Assembly (NCBI GenBank): GCA_004292955.1
Contig: RDXX01000026.1
Location: 1 to 52,441, forward strand
Length of the DNA: 52,441 bases
Direction of reading: 5' to 3'
Source: Oscillatoriales cyanobacterium
GTDB taxonomy: Bacteria > Cyanobacteriota > Cyanobacteriia > Cyanobacteriales > Microcoleaceae
Made by a program: the position numbers and the translations under genes. Under the pieces are notes generated by a model, which saw nothing but the letters and a program-made list of their open reading frames with translations, did not search any database and was not told the DNA's origin. Below, piece by piece: positions 44,091-52,441 of the stretch (positions are counted from its first letter, which is position 1; every line of letters starts with the position of its first letter).

Positions 44091-45602
44091 ATGACTGAAC
44101 AAGCTTTAATTGAAATTTTAGATGTGGCTGCCTTGTCCATAGAAGATTCCGGATTGCTATGGGGCTATAATATAGATAGCCCGCGCAATAATCTCCAGTT
44201 TGAAACGGACAAAATTTTTGTTTATGGCTGGATATTAGGAAAAAAAAATCCAGCAGTTGCCATTAAAGTAACTAGCGGTGGCCAAATAATTCAGCAAATT
44301 GCTACTAATAATCCTCGCCCGGATGTAGCTAAAATTCATTCAAAGGTAGCAGGTTCGGAAAACTGCGGTTTTTCGGCTGAAGTAGGAGTAAGCGAACTGC
44401 CAGAGGAATGTGAATTAGTTCTTGAAGCTGTGTTTTCAGATCAAAGCAGTGTGCCGATCGCAGTGGTGAGATTTAGGCAAAAGCTTCCGCGCTTAAAGCA
44501 GATTCAGGCAGATTTAAAGCGTTCTCGGGTTCGACTAGAACAGATTCAGTCAGAGTTAGAGCAACATCAGCCTTTTCTGCACCAAACTCAAAAGCAATCA
44601 CAACAATTAAACTCCGAAAAATACCATACTGGGAAGCAATTGCAGGCAATCGCCACAATGAATTTATCCGCAGAATTGGCGAACCATCCGCTGAAAACAA
44701 ATTCTTCGGCCAAACCGGAGGCTGTTGCCAGCAAAAGCACTAACGCTGCTATCTTGACTTATGGGTCTGGCATGAGCGATCGGCAATGGCTCGATACACT
44801 GCTTCAAAGCCTGGATCGCAGCGTCGTAGACGGCATTGAAATGCCGGGATTTCCACCAGAAGAACTTCAGCGTCAGTTTGTCGGGATGTCGGGGCAGCAG
44901 GCTCTTAACGAAGCGTTTAATTTCTATTCTGAAATCAAGCGGCATTTGGGGAAAGTGGGGCTGAAATTAGAGCGAGATAGTCGTATTCTCGATTTTGGCT
45001 CTGGATGGGGACGGATAATTCGGTTTTTCCTCAAAGATGTCGGTGCCGAGAATTTATATGGGATTGATGTGGATTCAGAAATGACCGATCTCTGTATCAA
45101 CACAGTCAGACACGGAAACTACAGCGCCATCAAACCACTACCTCCTTTGGAGTTTTCTGAGGGCTCTTTCGATATTGTTTACGCCTATTCAGTTTTTTCT
45201 CATTTGGCAGAACCTGTCCACATCAAGTGGGTGGAAGAGTTTTCGAGGATACTAAAACCAGGAGGCATCTTCGTCGCCACGACTCAGGCGCGCAGTTTTA
45301 TTGAACTTTGTCGTACGCTCAGAAACCAGAGCAATACTTCTAATAATTGGCATCATGCCTTGGCACACTCATTTGTGAATACTGAAGCAGCTCTGGCAGA
45401 TTACGACAGCGGGAAGTTTTTATACAGTGCAACGGGGGGCGGAGGCCCTCGGGACGCCTCTTTTTACGGAGAAGCCGTAATCCCCCAGAAGTACGTTGAG
45501 CGAGAGTGGACTAAATATCTAGATTTCTGCGATTTCACCTACGATCCAGCGATCATCCCGCAGTCGCTGATCGTCATGCAAAAACCTATCGGCGATCGCT
45601 GA
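44091..45602 (+). CDS. SAM methyltransferase with N-terminal accessory beta-domain
   Basis: A 503-residue protein from the ATG at 44091. Residues about 20-125 form a beta-rich domain (FVYGWILGKKNPAVAIKV, RPDVAKIHSKVAGSENCGF) also found near the C-terminus of the 1442-residue protein at 46604. A coiled segment with Q-x-x-L pattern follows (about 130-195). The methyltransferase core is at about 290-480: SRILDFGSGWGRIIRFFL, LYGIDVDSEMTDLC, FDIVYAYSVFSHLAEP and KPGGIFVATTQ. It is adjacent to the sulfotransferase and probably acts on the same glycan. Confidence 0.85.
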   Translation: MTEQALIEILDVAALSIEDSGLLWGYNIDSPRNNLQFETDKIFVYGWILGKKNPAVAIKVTSGGQIIQQIATNNPRPDVAKIHSKVAGSENCGFSAEVGVSELPEECELVLEAVFSDQSSVPIAVVRFRQKLPRLKQIQADLKRSRVRLEQIQSELEQHQPFLHQTQKQSQQLNSEKYHTGKQLQAIATMNLSAELANHPLKTNSSAKPEAVASKSTNAAILTYGSGMSDRQWLDTLLQSLDRSVVDGIEMPGFPPEELQRQFVGMSGQQALNEAFNFYSEIKRHLGKVGLKLERDSRILDFGSGWGRIIRFFLKDVGAENLYGIDVDSEMTDLCINTVRHGNYSAIKPLPPLEFSEGSFDIVYAYSVFSHLAEPVHIKWVEEFSRILKPGGIFVATTQARSFIELCRTLRNQSNTSNNWHHALAHSFVNTEAALADYDSGKFLYSATGGGGPRDASFYGEAVIPQKYVEREWTKYLDFCDFTYDPAIIPQSLIVMQKPIGDR

Positions 45603-45612
45603 TACTAAATTA

Positions 45613-45639
45613 GGCTCACAGTGTCCTACACTGTGAGCC
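45613..45639. terminator. Hairpin between convergent genes
   Basis: A 12-bp perfect stem (GGCTCACAGTGT and its complement) with a 3-base loop begins 11 bases after the plus-strand methyltransferase stop, and 41 bases beyond the stop of the minus-strand glycosyltransferase. It lacks a T-tract, but its position between convergent genes suggests a bidirectional terminator. Confidence 0.55.
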
Positions 45640-45679
45640 CATTAGCCCAATGCTTACGAATTCATCGCCGCCTTAGTCT

Positions 45680-46552
45680 TTACATAAACCGCTCTAATCC
45701 ATGCCAGTGGATAAAGAGTTCAAAGAAACCAGGCCAATTCAATGGAGAAGGTGCAACGGTATTAGGCGACCAATGACATTGAACTTTTGAGAAAAAATTT
45801 CTGAGCAAGCTTGCTGATTCTTGAGGGCCGATTGCTGCCAAAGACTCAAAAGTATTTTTTCCATGAAACCGATAGTAATAGAGGTCTTCTTCAAGAAAAA
45901 ATGGTTCTGTATAAATTATGGAACGCAACAGAAAATCCCAGTCATGGCAATACCGATAATCGTTAAACTCACCCACCTGATTAAAAAGCGCTTTTGTAAA
46001 AACAAAATTACCTGTAGAAATACTTACATTTGCTGATAAGCAAGCAAATCCAACAGAAGGAAACGGCTTAAGATCAATCTTTCTTTGGTAATCAAAGTAA
46101 TTCTTAGCTACAGCATGAGAGTTGGTGACAATCCTATCATCTTCATCTATATACTGCACGCGGCTAAATACAAATTCATGCCCTCCTTTCTGCATTGCAT
46201 TAATCGTAGCTTTGATTCGTTCTGAATGATACACATCATCTGAATTCAAAAGTGCAATAATCTCTCCCTTTGCTTGGGTTATGCCATAATTGATTGCAGC
46301 ATGAGCTCCCTGATTCTTAGTAAAACCGTGAAATTGTGCGGGGTGAGAAAATCTAGACCCCCAACTTTCACTCTCAATTAACCGCTGTATCTCCGAAGCT
46401 GAAGCATCCGGTGAACAATCGTCAACAATGACAACTTCTATATTTTCATAGCTCTGAGCTGCAACTGACTCCAAACACCTCTCAATAAACTTTTCGTGTT
46501 TGTAACAGGGAATAACTACGGATACTAGGGGATTTTCTGAAATCTTTTTCAT
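45680..46552 (-). CDS. Glycosyltransferase family 2
   Basis: A 290-residue GT-A enzyme. PLVSVVIPCYKHEKFIERCL opens the nucleotide-binding fold, EVVIVDDCSPDASA supplies the UDP-site acids, and EIIALLNSDDVYHSERI carries the D-x-D equivalent. HDWDFLLRSI near residue 215 is the acceptor-side ED/WD region. There is no membrane anchor, so it acts at the cytoplasmic face. GAGG precedes the ATG by ten bases. It is directly downstream of the TPR-WbsX gene on the same strand (51-bp gap), so the two are probably co-transcribed. Confidence 0.92.
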   Translation of the reverse strand: MKKISENPLVSVVIPCYKHEKFIERCLESVAAQSYENIEVVIVDDCSPDASASEIQRLIESESWGSRFSHPAQFHGFTKNQGAHAAINYGITQAKGEIIALLNSDDVYHSERIKATINAMQKGGHEFVFSRVQYIDEDDRIVTNSHAVAKNYFDYQRKIDLKPFPSVGFACLSANVSISTGNFVFTKALFNQVGEFNDYRYCHDWDFLLRSIIYTEPFFLEEDLYYYRFHGKNTFESLAAIGPQESASLLRNFFSKVQCHWSPNTVAPSPLNWPGFFELFIHWHGLERFM

Positions 46553-46603
46553 TACTCAAATTCCTCATACTACTCTCTAATTTACAAACTCTCCCAAATC
46601 TTT

Positions 46604-49600
46604 TTAATTTACATCGAAAGAAAAAAGATTGATTCCAGGAATCTGTTTAAGAAAATTGGATATTGGTGCAATCACTTGTTCTTGCTTCTCGATTTTTTCC
46701 TCCAAGTGATTCAGCAATTCCCAACGCAGCTCCTCGCTTCCTTCAATAGGAAGGGTTCGGATCTGATTGATCCTTGTTTTTATATCAGACTGCAAATTAC
46801 GGAATTGACCTTTTTTATCTACAGCTATTCCTAAGTTTTGAAGCGTGTTATGACCTGGTTGTAAGCGAATCAATGATAATGGAATATAACTTCCATCTTG
46901 CAGAACAGCACGCAAATTTATAGATTGTTCAGCTCCTACACTCTCTAATTTTAACCTGGCTGAAAAGCCGGTTCGCGCGGCACCTGACAAGGAATAAGCG
47001 TCAGCTATATCCTGACGCTGTATATCAACAGCAATTCGCTGAATAATCTGATTGTTAGATATCAATTCTATGCTAACAGCAGGAGAAATGGCAGGCAAGA
47101 TCCACCCTGTTATAACAATAGAATTGATATCACACTGCATTTCAGGTTTCGGGGATTCCAAGTTCCACGATAATTCAGAATCTTGTTGATGATGAAAAAT
47201 CTCGGAGATGATAACAAGTCTTTGGATAATTATGTACAATGCCTGAAGTGAGCGCTCTTGAGCTGTAGTTTTTTCGTCTAATTCATCAAGCAGTTGATTG
47301 AGATAGTCTGCGGTTTTATTAGGAAAATAGCGTAGCAGATTAAGACTCGTTCTCCAACCATGTGTCCCGTTAAGTGCTTTACTGGTAACTAACAAGTGGC
47401 TATGCCCATATTTCTGATCTGGTTCTAGGTGGGCTCCTTCCGCCCATTCATTCCAAGCGTTAATGAAAACAATTCGTTCATCGCCTGAATTCCTTTGTGT
47501 GGTTTTTTCGATCGCACCGCGCAGCCAAAACTCGTAAGTATCTGGGTTGGAATTAATAAAAGCATGAGCAGTATTTCCTCTTCTAGCCGTGTTATCCCAT
47601 GACGGCATAGCTCCAGGAAATATTTTAAAGTCTGGAAGGCTTGTCGCTACGGCATTGATAGCACCGTCTTGATAATCCATCAGCTTTCCGGTGAAATCTG
47701 GGTGCATTCCCACAAGTTCAGAGGGTGAGATTTCGCGAGCAGGTACTCCATGCGGTGGAAACTGCAATGCAGAATCAAAACCTATGCTCACCGGGTCTAC
47801 ATAACCAGAAAAACAGGTAATGGCGAGGCAAAGGTGAACTTCTCCGACACCATTTGCTCTAAAAACCTCTCTCCACTGCTCTGTGAGCTGTAGAGGATCT
47901 GGCAAAATATCACTCCGATACACAATAAGTAATGGTTCGCCATTGATGCGAATATATCGCTCGTCAAGCAAAACGTGAATTAAACTTTCGGCAAAAGCTT
48001 TATTTTGCTCTGGCGAATGTGCTTGGGCGATCAGGATCTCATGTTCAGCTCCATCCCACCGCCTGGTCCAGTTTTCATTCGCCCAACAAACGCAGAATGG
48101 AAAATCAGGTTTCTTTGTTCGCAACACTTCATCAAGAGGAAGGTGAAGCAAGCGCTTACCTGCGAACCAATAATAATAATAACAAAAACCAAATATCCCA
48201 TATTTTTTAGCTAGTGCTGCCTGCGCTTCTCTAACTTCAGGAATCCGTAAGTCATAGAAGCCTAGATCCGTTGGAAGCTGAGGTTGATGATGCCCCTCAA
48301 ATAGAGGTTGAGCTTTGGTTACTTTAGTCCACTCCGTAAAGCCTTTGCCCCACCATAAATCATTCTCAGGTATTGGATGGAACTGTGGCAGATAGAAAGC
48401 AATCAAACGTACATCTCCGTTCAATGGTTTAGCTTTCCGATGTTCGGCGACAACAATACGACTACTGGGAATGGGTTCGGGGCTTTTAACCGGACTCAAT
48501 ATCTCTACTCGCGACTGATTTTCAATACGACTACTGGGGACTGGTTCGGGGCTTTTAACCGGACTCAATATCCTCAATATCTCTACTCGCGACTGGTTTT
48601 TAATTGGCTTTTTTTTTTCCAGCACCTTGTCTAACCGCGCTGCAATAGCCCGATCGCCCGGCCGAACCTGCAACGCCATCTGATAGAAGACGATCGCCCC
48701 ATCAACCCAACCATGCCGCACCAAAGCATCAGCCAACCCAACATAAAGGTCAGCATCATTCGGTGCAATCTCCAGCGCCTTGTGATACAACTGCAAGTCA
48801 TCAGCATTTTCCTGAATCGCGCGCTGGTACAAACGCATCGCATCCTGCAAATCCCACTGCGATCGCATCCTCAAAGCATCAGCCAACTTCTGCGAAATCC
48901 ACGGCAAATCCGGCTGAATTTCCACCGCACAGCGATAAGCAACGATCGACTCATCCCACCGTTCCAACTTCTCAAAAGCCGTCCCCATGTTGTAATAAGT
49001 CCACGGAAAATCGCGATTCAACTCCGCCGCGCGACGGTAAACTGCGATCGCCTCATCCCATCTTTCCATTTCTAGCAGCGCATCGCCCAACTTGCTATGA
49101 GACCAGAAGAAACTCGGATTCAGTTCGTTAGCGCGCCGGTACGCAACCACCGCCTCATCCCAGCGTTCCAAATTCACCAGCGCTTCTGCTAAATTGTTGT
49201 GGGCCCAGAAATGATCGGGATTTAGTTCGATCGACCTTTGGTAAGCAGAAATAGCCTCTTCCCAGCGTTCCAGCTTAATCAGCGCATCTGCTAAATAGTT
49301 GTGCGACCAACTGAAATCTGGATTTAATTCTGTTGCTTTAGTGTAAGCATTTACAGCTTCTTCCCAGCGTTCCAACTTCAGCAGCACATCTGCTAAATTG
49401 TTGTGAGACCAGCTAAAATCTGGATTTAATTCGATCGCCTTGCGATAAGCATTTATAGCTTCTTCCCACCGTTCCAACTTAACCAGCGACTCAGCTAAAT
49501 TGTTGTGCGACCAAGAAAGTTCGGGATTAGTTTTAATTGCATTGGTGTAAGCATCTACCGCCGCTTCCCACTGTTCTTGATTCTTGAGAAGTTCGCCCAA

Positions 49601-50932
49601 TTCGTGATAAGCTGCCCCAGCATTTGGGTTCAACTCAACCGCGCGCCGGTAACAGTCGATTCCTTGTTCTACCTTACCTTGCTCGATCAAAGTTTTGGCT
49701 AAATTCTCGTGTTCCTCAGCAGTGCCCGACTTCGGATCGATCGCAAATGCTCGATACCAGGCTTCGGCTGCCGCCTCCGACTTGCCTAACTGCGCCAAAA
49801 GTTTCCCAAAATTTCGTAAAGCACCGGCAAAATCCGGTTTTATGGCGATCGCCTTTTCGTAAGCAGAAACCGCTTGCTGCCACTGTTCTTGCTGCGCGCA
49901 AATGCTGCCATAATTAGCGTAGGCTTCGGCAAAATTCGGGTTAATTTCGATTGCCTTGACATAGCAACTTTTAGCTTCATCAATTTTGCCACCTGCTTGC
50001 AGGGCGTTGCCGAGCATTTTATAAAGTGGCGCTTCCGGCTTAATTTGTAAAGCTTTTTTGCAAGCAGAAATTGCCTGTTCCAATTTTCCCTGAGCAAAAT
50101 AGCCTTCTGCGAGTATTTTGTATGCTTCTGGATCTTCTATATTAATTATAGAATTAACTGGTTGCTGTACTGGTGGCTTGACTACCGGCTTGGCTGGGGT
50201 TGCTGCGGGTTGCGGTTTAACTGCTGCACCGTTAGTCGCCGTCGCACCCGCCAAAGTTTGCTCTCCCTCGCTGCCGTTTCTAGCATTAGCTGCGTTCAGT
50301 TCAATAGCTTTACGATAATATACTGTCGCTTCCTGTAACTTGCCTTCTTTTTTCAGCGCTTCGCCTAAGTTTTGGTAAGCTTGAGGTAGATTAGGATTTA
50401 ATTTTATGGCGCGATCGTAACAGCCGATCGCCTCCGGGAACTTTTCTTGCCGAAAGAAAGCATCACCCATACTTAAATGTTCTGCCGGAGATGCTTTTTC
50501 CGGTTCCAAACAGAATGCGCGATACCAGCATTCTTGAGCTTCTGCCGCTTTGCCAATTTGTCCGAATACTTTGGCTAAATTCCGGTAAACTCCGGCGAAA
50601 TTAGGCTTAAGCGCGATCGCCTTTTGGTAAAACTCGATCGCCTCCGACCATTTTTCCTGCTGCGCGCCAATGCTGCCTAAATTCGCGTATACTTCCGCAA
50701 AATTCGGTGCAATTTCAATAGCTTTAGCGTACCAGTGTCGCGCCTCTTCCATTCTGCCTTGAGCTTGCAGCGCATTGCCCAAAGTTTTGTAAGCCGGTGC
50801 AAAATTGGGGTCAATCTTTAAAGCTTGCTCGCAGGAGGCGATCGCTTCTGCTAATTTCCGTTGGGATAAGTATATTTCTCCCTGTTGGTTAAATTGAACC
50901 GCTGTTGATTCTGTATTGACTGTTGATGGCAT
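46604..50932 (-). CDS. Large TPR protein fused to WbsX-type glycan-processing domain
   Basis: A 1442-residue protein. Residues 1-760 hold about twenty 34-residue TPR units, with a Pro/Ala-rich spacer near 240; units around 460-700 (LERWEEAINAYRKAIELNPD) are almost identical. A linker with a duplicated SPVKSPEPxPSSRI motif (about 775-825) leads to a WbsX/GH99-like domain (about 838-1200): LIAFYLPQFHPIPENDLWWG, GFTEWTKVTKAQPLF, FCYYYYWFAGKRLL, CWANENWTRRWDG and FINAWNEWAEGAHLEPD. Residues about 1254-1360 are the same accessory domain as in the methyltransferase at 44091. WbsX domains occur in O-antigen clusters; whether they transfer or cleave sugars is unsettled. Confidence 0.88.
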   Translation of the reverse strand: MPSTVNTESTAVQFNQQGEIYLSQRKLAEAIASCEQALKIDPNFAPAYKTLGNALQAQGRMEEARHWYAKAIEIAPNFAEVYANLGSIGAQQEKWSEAIEFYQKAIALKPNFAGVYRNLAKVFGQIGKAAEAQECWYRAFCLEPEKASPAEHLSMGDAFFRQEKFPEAIGCYDRAIKLNPNLPQAYQNLGEALKKEGKLQEATVYYRKAIELNAANARNGSEGEQTLAGATATNGAAVKPQPAATPAKPVVKPPVQQPVNSIINIEDPEAYKILAEGYFAQGKLEQAISACKKALQIKPEAPLYKMLGNALQAGGKIDEAKSCYVKAIEINPNFAEAYANYGSICAQQEQWQQAVSAYEKAIAIKPDFAGALRNFGKLLAQLGKSEAAAEAWYRAFAIDPKSGTAEEHENLAKTLIEQGKVEQGIDCYRRAVELNPNAGAAYHELGELLKNQEQWEAAVDAYTNAIKTNPELSWSHNNLAESLVKLERWEEAINAYRKAIELNPDFSWSHNNLADVLLKLERWEEAVNAYTKATELNPDFSWSHNYLADALIKLERWEEAISAYQRSIELNPDHFWAHNNLAEALVNLERWDEAVVAYRRANELNPSFFWSHSKLGDALLEMERWDEAIAVYRRAAELNRDFPWTYYNMGTAFEKLERWDESIVAYRCAVEIQPDLPWISQKLADALRMRSQWDLQDAMRLYQRAIQENADDLQLYHKALEIAPNDADLYVGLADALVRHGWVDGAIVFYQMALQVRPGDRAIAARLDKVLEKKKPIKNQSRVEILRILSPVKSPEPVPSSRIENQSRVEILSPVKSPEPIPSSRIVVAEHRKAKPLNGDVRLIAFYLPQFHPIPENDLWWGKGFTEWTKVTKAQPLFEGHHQPQLPTDLGFYDLRIPEVREAQAALAKKYGIFGFCYYYYWFAGKRLLHLPLDEVLRTKKPDFPFCVCWANENWTRRWDGAEHEILIAQAHSPEQNKAFAESLIHVLLDERYIRINGEPLLIVYRSDILPDPLQLTEQWREVFRANGVGEVHLCLAITCFSGYVDPVSIGFDSALQFPPHGVPAREISPSELVGMHPDFTGKLMDYQDGAINAVATSLPDFKIFPGAMPSWDNTARRGNTAHAFINSNPDTYEFWLRGAIEKTTQRNSGDERIVFINAWNEWAEGAHLEPDQKYGHSHLLVTSKALNGTHGWRTSLNLLRYFPNKTADYLNQLLDELDEKTTAQERSLQALYIIIQRLVIISEIFHHQQDSELSWNLESPKPEMQCDINSIVITGWILPAISPAVSIELISNNQIIQRIAVDIQRQDIADAYSLSGAARTGFSARLKLESVGAEQSINLRAVLQDGSYIPLSLIRLQPGHNTLQNLGIAVDKKGQFRNLQSDIKTRINQIRTLPIEGSEELRWELLNHLEEKIEKQEQVIAPISNFLKQIPGINLFSFDVN

Positions 50933-51072
50933 AGGGGCGGTGGCGACTGAGGCAGCAATTAAATAGGGTAGTCGAAACGTTAAATAATTATACTTGCGTT
51001 TGACACTAACAGTAGCAGGCTTGTTCCCCTAAGTCTTATTTTTTTTCACTCGGGGTACTGGGGAGAAACTCA

Positions 51073-51128
51073 GCGGTTGAAACCGGGCGGTTGAAACCGG
51101 GCGGTTGAAACCGGGCGGTTGAAACCGC
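51073..51128. repeat. Four tandem 14-bp GCGGTTGAAACCGG units
   Basis: Units begin at 51073, 51087, 51101 and 51115, the last differing in its final base. Each is an imperfect palindrome (CGGTT GA AACCG). It runs straight into GCGTCTATACAAACAAAACC, the continuation of the dispersed repeat seen at 16219 and 28893, so the 14-mer is a tandem expansion of that element's end. Confidence 0.8.
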
Positions 51129-51376
51129 GTCTATACAAACAAAACCCGCCGGACGCCGGTTGAAGAGCAGAACGAGTAGCACCAAAATCGATCGCACTCA
51201 GGATGCCTGCACTACAAGACTTGTTGAAGAAATATCTTATAATAAGGTTCAGAAGACGGTTCCAAACCGCGTCTATACAAGCTTGCACGCGATCGAGCCA
51301 GGAGTTGAAGAGTGGGCGGTTAAAATTACGTTATCCTCTCTTAGGAATAGAAATTAAATAATTTACACTCTTGAAA

Positions 51377-51429
51377 GTGGGGTGGGCGGGACGCCCGCCC
51401 TTTCTGGACGGGCGGGACGCCCATCCCAC
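51377..51429. repeat. GC-rich hairpin GGGCGGGACGCCC
   Basis: The sequence GTGGGGTGGGCGGGACGCCC and its near complement GGGCGGGACGCCCATCCCAC flank a short TTTCTGGAC centre, with nested GGGCG/CGCCC palindromes. This is a common dispersed hairpin type in Oscillatoria-like genomes. No function is visible. Confidence 0.6.
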
Positions 51430-51547
51430 AATAATTAAAATTGTAAGTTATTTAATTCGCGATCCTTAGTCCCCGGAGGCGGACATCGTTTGTGTAGAAG
51501 CGGTTTCAACCGTACATCCGATCCGATCTCAAATTGCGGTAATTTTG

Positions 51548-52099
51548 ATGTTGTTAGAGCCGCCACCTCAACTTGTCGGAGAAAAGCGCCTCACCTTTCG
51601 CGACCTCGATTGGCAGGCCTTCAAGCAAATTCAAAGTTTGCTGGCGGATCGCACCCGCGCCCGCTTTACCTACGATAACGGAGTGTTAGAAATTACCCAG
51701 TCCCTCGAAGGACACTAACGCTCTGCTCGCTTGATCGAACGCTTGATTCAAGTCCTTGTGGTGGAGATGGGCATGAAAATCAAGACGATGGGATCGACTA
51801 CGCTCGATCGCGAAGACCTACTCAAGAGCGCCGAACCCGACAATGGGTACTATATCCAGAATTATGCCTTAGTTGCCGATCGCCCGGTTAATTTGAATGT
51901 CGATCCTGCCCCGGATTTAGTCGTGGAAGTGGATATTACTCATACGGATCTCAATAAAAATACACTCTATGCGAGTATGGGAGTGCCTGAGTTTTGGCGG
52001 TTTAACGGGCGGGTATGGCGAATTCTGCAATTAGTCGATGGGGCTTATGTCGAGCGCTATCCACCAATCACCGGACATAACAGGACAACCAGTACCTAA
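51548..52099 (+). pseudogene. Uma2 family gene broken by an in-frame stop
   Basis: From the ATG at 51548 the frame encodes MLLEPPPQLVGEKRLTFRDL and continues as a normal Uma2 N-terminus up to TAA at 51716-51718 (codon 57). The same frame resumes at once with RSARLIERLIQVLVVEMGMK and runs to 52099, including DPAPDLVVEVDITHTDLNK and YASMGVPEFWRFNG, the nuclease core. The single stop therefore splits an otherwise family-like protein. The last 17 codons (after GAYVERY) do not look like the family, so the 3' end may also be frameshifted or replaced. A GTG or ATG restart could give an N-truncated product. Confidence 0.8.
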
Positions 52100-52213
52100 A
52101 GGTGAAGAGATAGCCAGCCTCAGTTACAACTACGTTTTGAGGGTGATGACACCTACAGGTACTTTCCAGCTTGCAGCTCTGTCGTCAATCGTTAAACATC
52201 TGTATTTGGTTAA

Positions 52214-52441
52214 AGAAGTGCGGTTGACTCAACAAGCCCTGAAAACATTGGCGAGGAAAACATTACCCGAGCAATCACAATAATCCTCAACTATTCCTGT
52301 GACAAACCGCTTACCAAATCGCACGAAATTAAGATTGATCCAGGCTCGAAAACCACAGGATTAGCCGTACTGCAAGGTGACAAAATTATCTGGGCAGCCG
52401 AGTTAGTTCATCGGGGAAATCACATCACTTGTGACTTAGCC
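52214..52441 (+). pseudogene. IscB-like (RRXRR family) RNA-guided endonuclease fragment, cut by window end
   Basis: An open frame of 76 codons, from just after a TAA at 52211 to the window edge, encodes ITIILNYSCDKPL, then EIKIDPGSKTTGLAVLQG and IIWAAELVHRGNHI. These match the start of IscB proteins: the strand before RuvC-I, the RuvC-I motif IDPGSKTTG, and the AAELxHRG segment that precedes the RRXRR bridge helix. There is no start codon in frame and the N-terminal PLMP-type segment is absent, so the gene is 5'-truncated or frameshifted; the part beyond the window is unseen. IscB proteins are transposon-encoded ancestors of Cas9 that use an upstream omegaRNA. Confidence 0.7.

Larger units (their letters stand above)
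50933..51547. other. Repeat-filled gap before the Uma2 pseudogene
   Basis: The 615 bp contain no gene. They hold the start-proximal region of the TPR-WbsX gene (50933-51060), four tandem CGGTTGAAACCG units, further scraps of the same dispersed repeat (about 51240-51340 and 51480-51520, including GTTTGTGTAGAAGCGGTTTC), and a GC-rich hairpin at 51377-51429. Open frames here overlap the repeats and are not believable. Confidence 0.55.

Noticed and set aside
51073..51128. Possible iteron-type replication or binding-site array
   Set aside because: The four 14-bp units are the expanded end of a repeat that also occurs at 16219 and 28893; no replication gene is nearby.

Overview
The window looks like chromosomal DNA of a filamentous cyanobacterium of the Oscillatoria/Microcoleus type. 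The reasons are frequent HIP1 octamers (GCGATCGC), a plastid-type gap2, a Ycf29/Rre1-like response regulator, a cyanobacterial Uma2 family, and many small dispersed palindromes and heptamer arrays. No rRNA, tRNA or CRISPR array was recognised by reading. All product calls come from reading translated sequence and motifs; no database search was run.

Layout. 1-2.0 kb: minus-strand genes, an Rpn-type nuclease cut by the window edge, a HEAT-repeat protein, and a small membrane protein coupled to a GNAT acetyltransferase. 2.1-5.1 kb: two tandem paralogous secreted lipase-like proteins with C-terminal RTX calcium-binding repeats. 5.1-9.6 kb: palindromic repeats, an AmpG-like MFS transporter, and a convergent cytosine-methyltransferase/endonuclease pair. 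9.6-16.1 kb: a secreted GHL10-type glycosidase, a third RTX protein, a NarL-type two-component pair and a Uma2 protein. 16.2-28.5 kb: housekeeping genes (argF, dusB, pgi, a response regulator, a low-molecular-weight phosphatase, ybaB, murB, murC, nadD, gap2) separated by repeats and an IS200/IS605-like remnant.

29.1-50.9 kb is a surface-polysaccharide island. A compact plus-strand run (29150-38024) encodes gmd, a small DUF5678 protein, the CDP-3,6-dideoxyhexose trio rfbF-rfbG-rfbH, a GNAT-aminotransferase fusion, a TylF-type methyltransferase and a split transketolase. The inferred product is a CDP-linked 4-keto-3,6-dideoxy sugar that is aminated and N-acetylated; the transketolase pair hints at carbon-chain branching or elongation. 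Then come a TPR protein with an unassigned C-terminal half, a methyltransferase carrying 21 copies of a 14-residue coiled-coil repeat, a sulfotransferase, a second methyltransferase, a family 2 glycosyltransferase and a 1442-residue TPR-WbsX protein. These probably modify and assemble the glycan. The right end (51-52.4 kb) is decayed mobile DNA: repeats, a Uma2 pseudogene and the 5'-truncated start of an IscB-type RNA-guided nuclease frame.

The most interesting parts are the dideoxysugar/transketolase cluster, the shared accessory domain and coiled coils of the glycan-modifying enzymes, and heptamer arrays that have grown into the ends of two genes.
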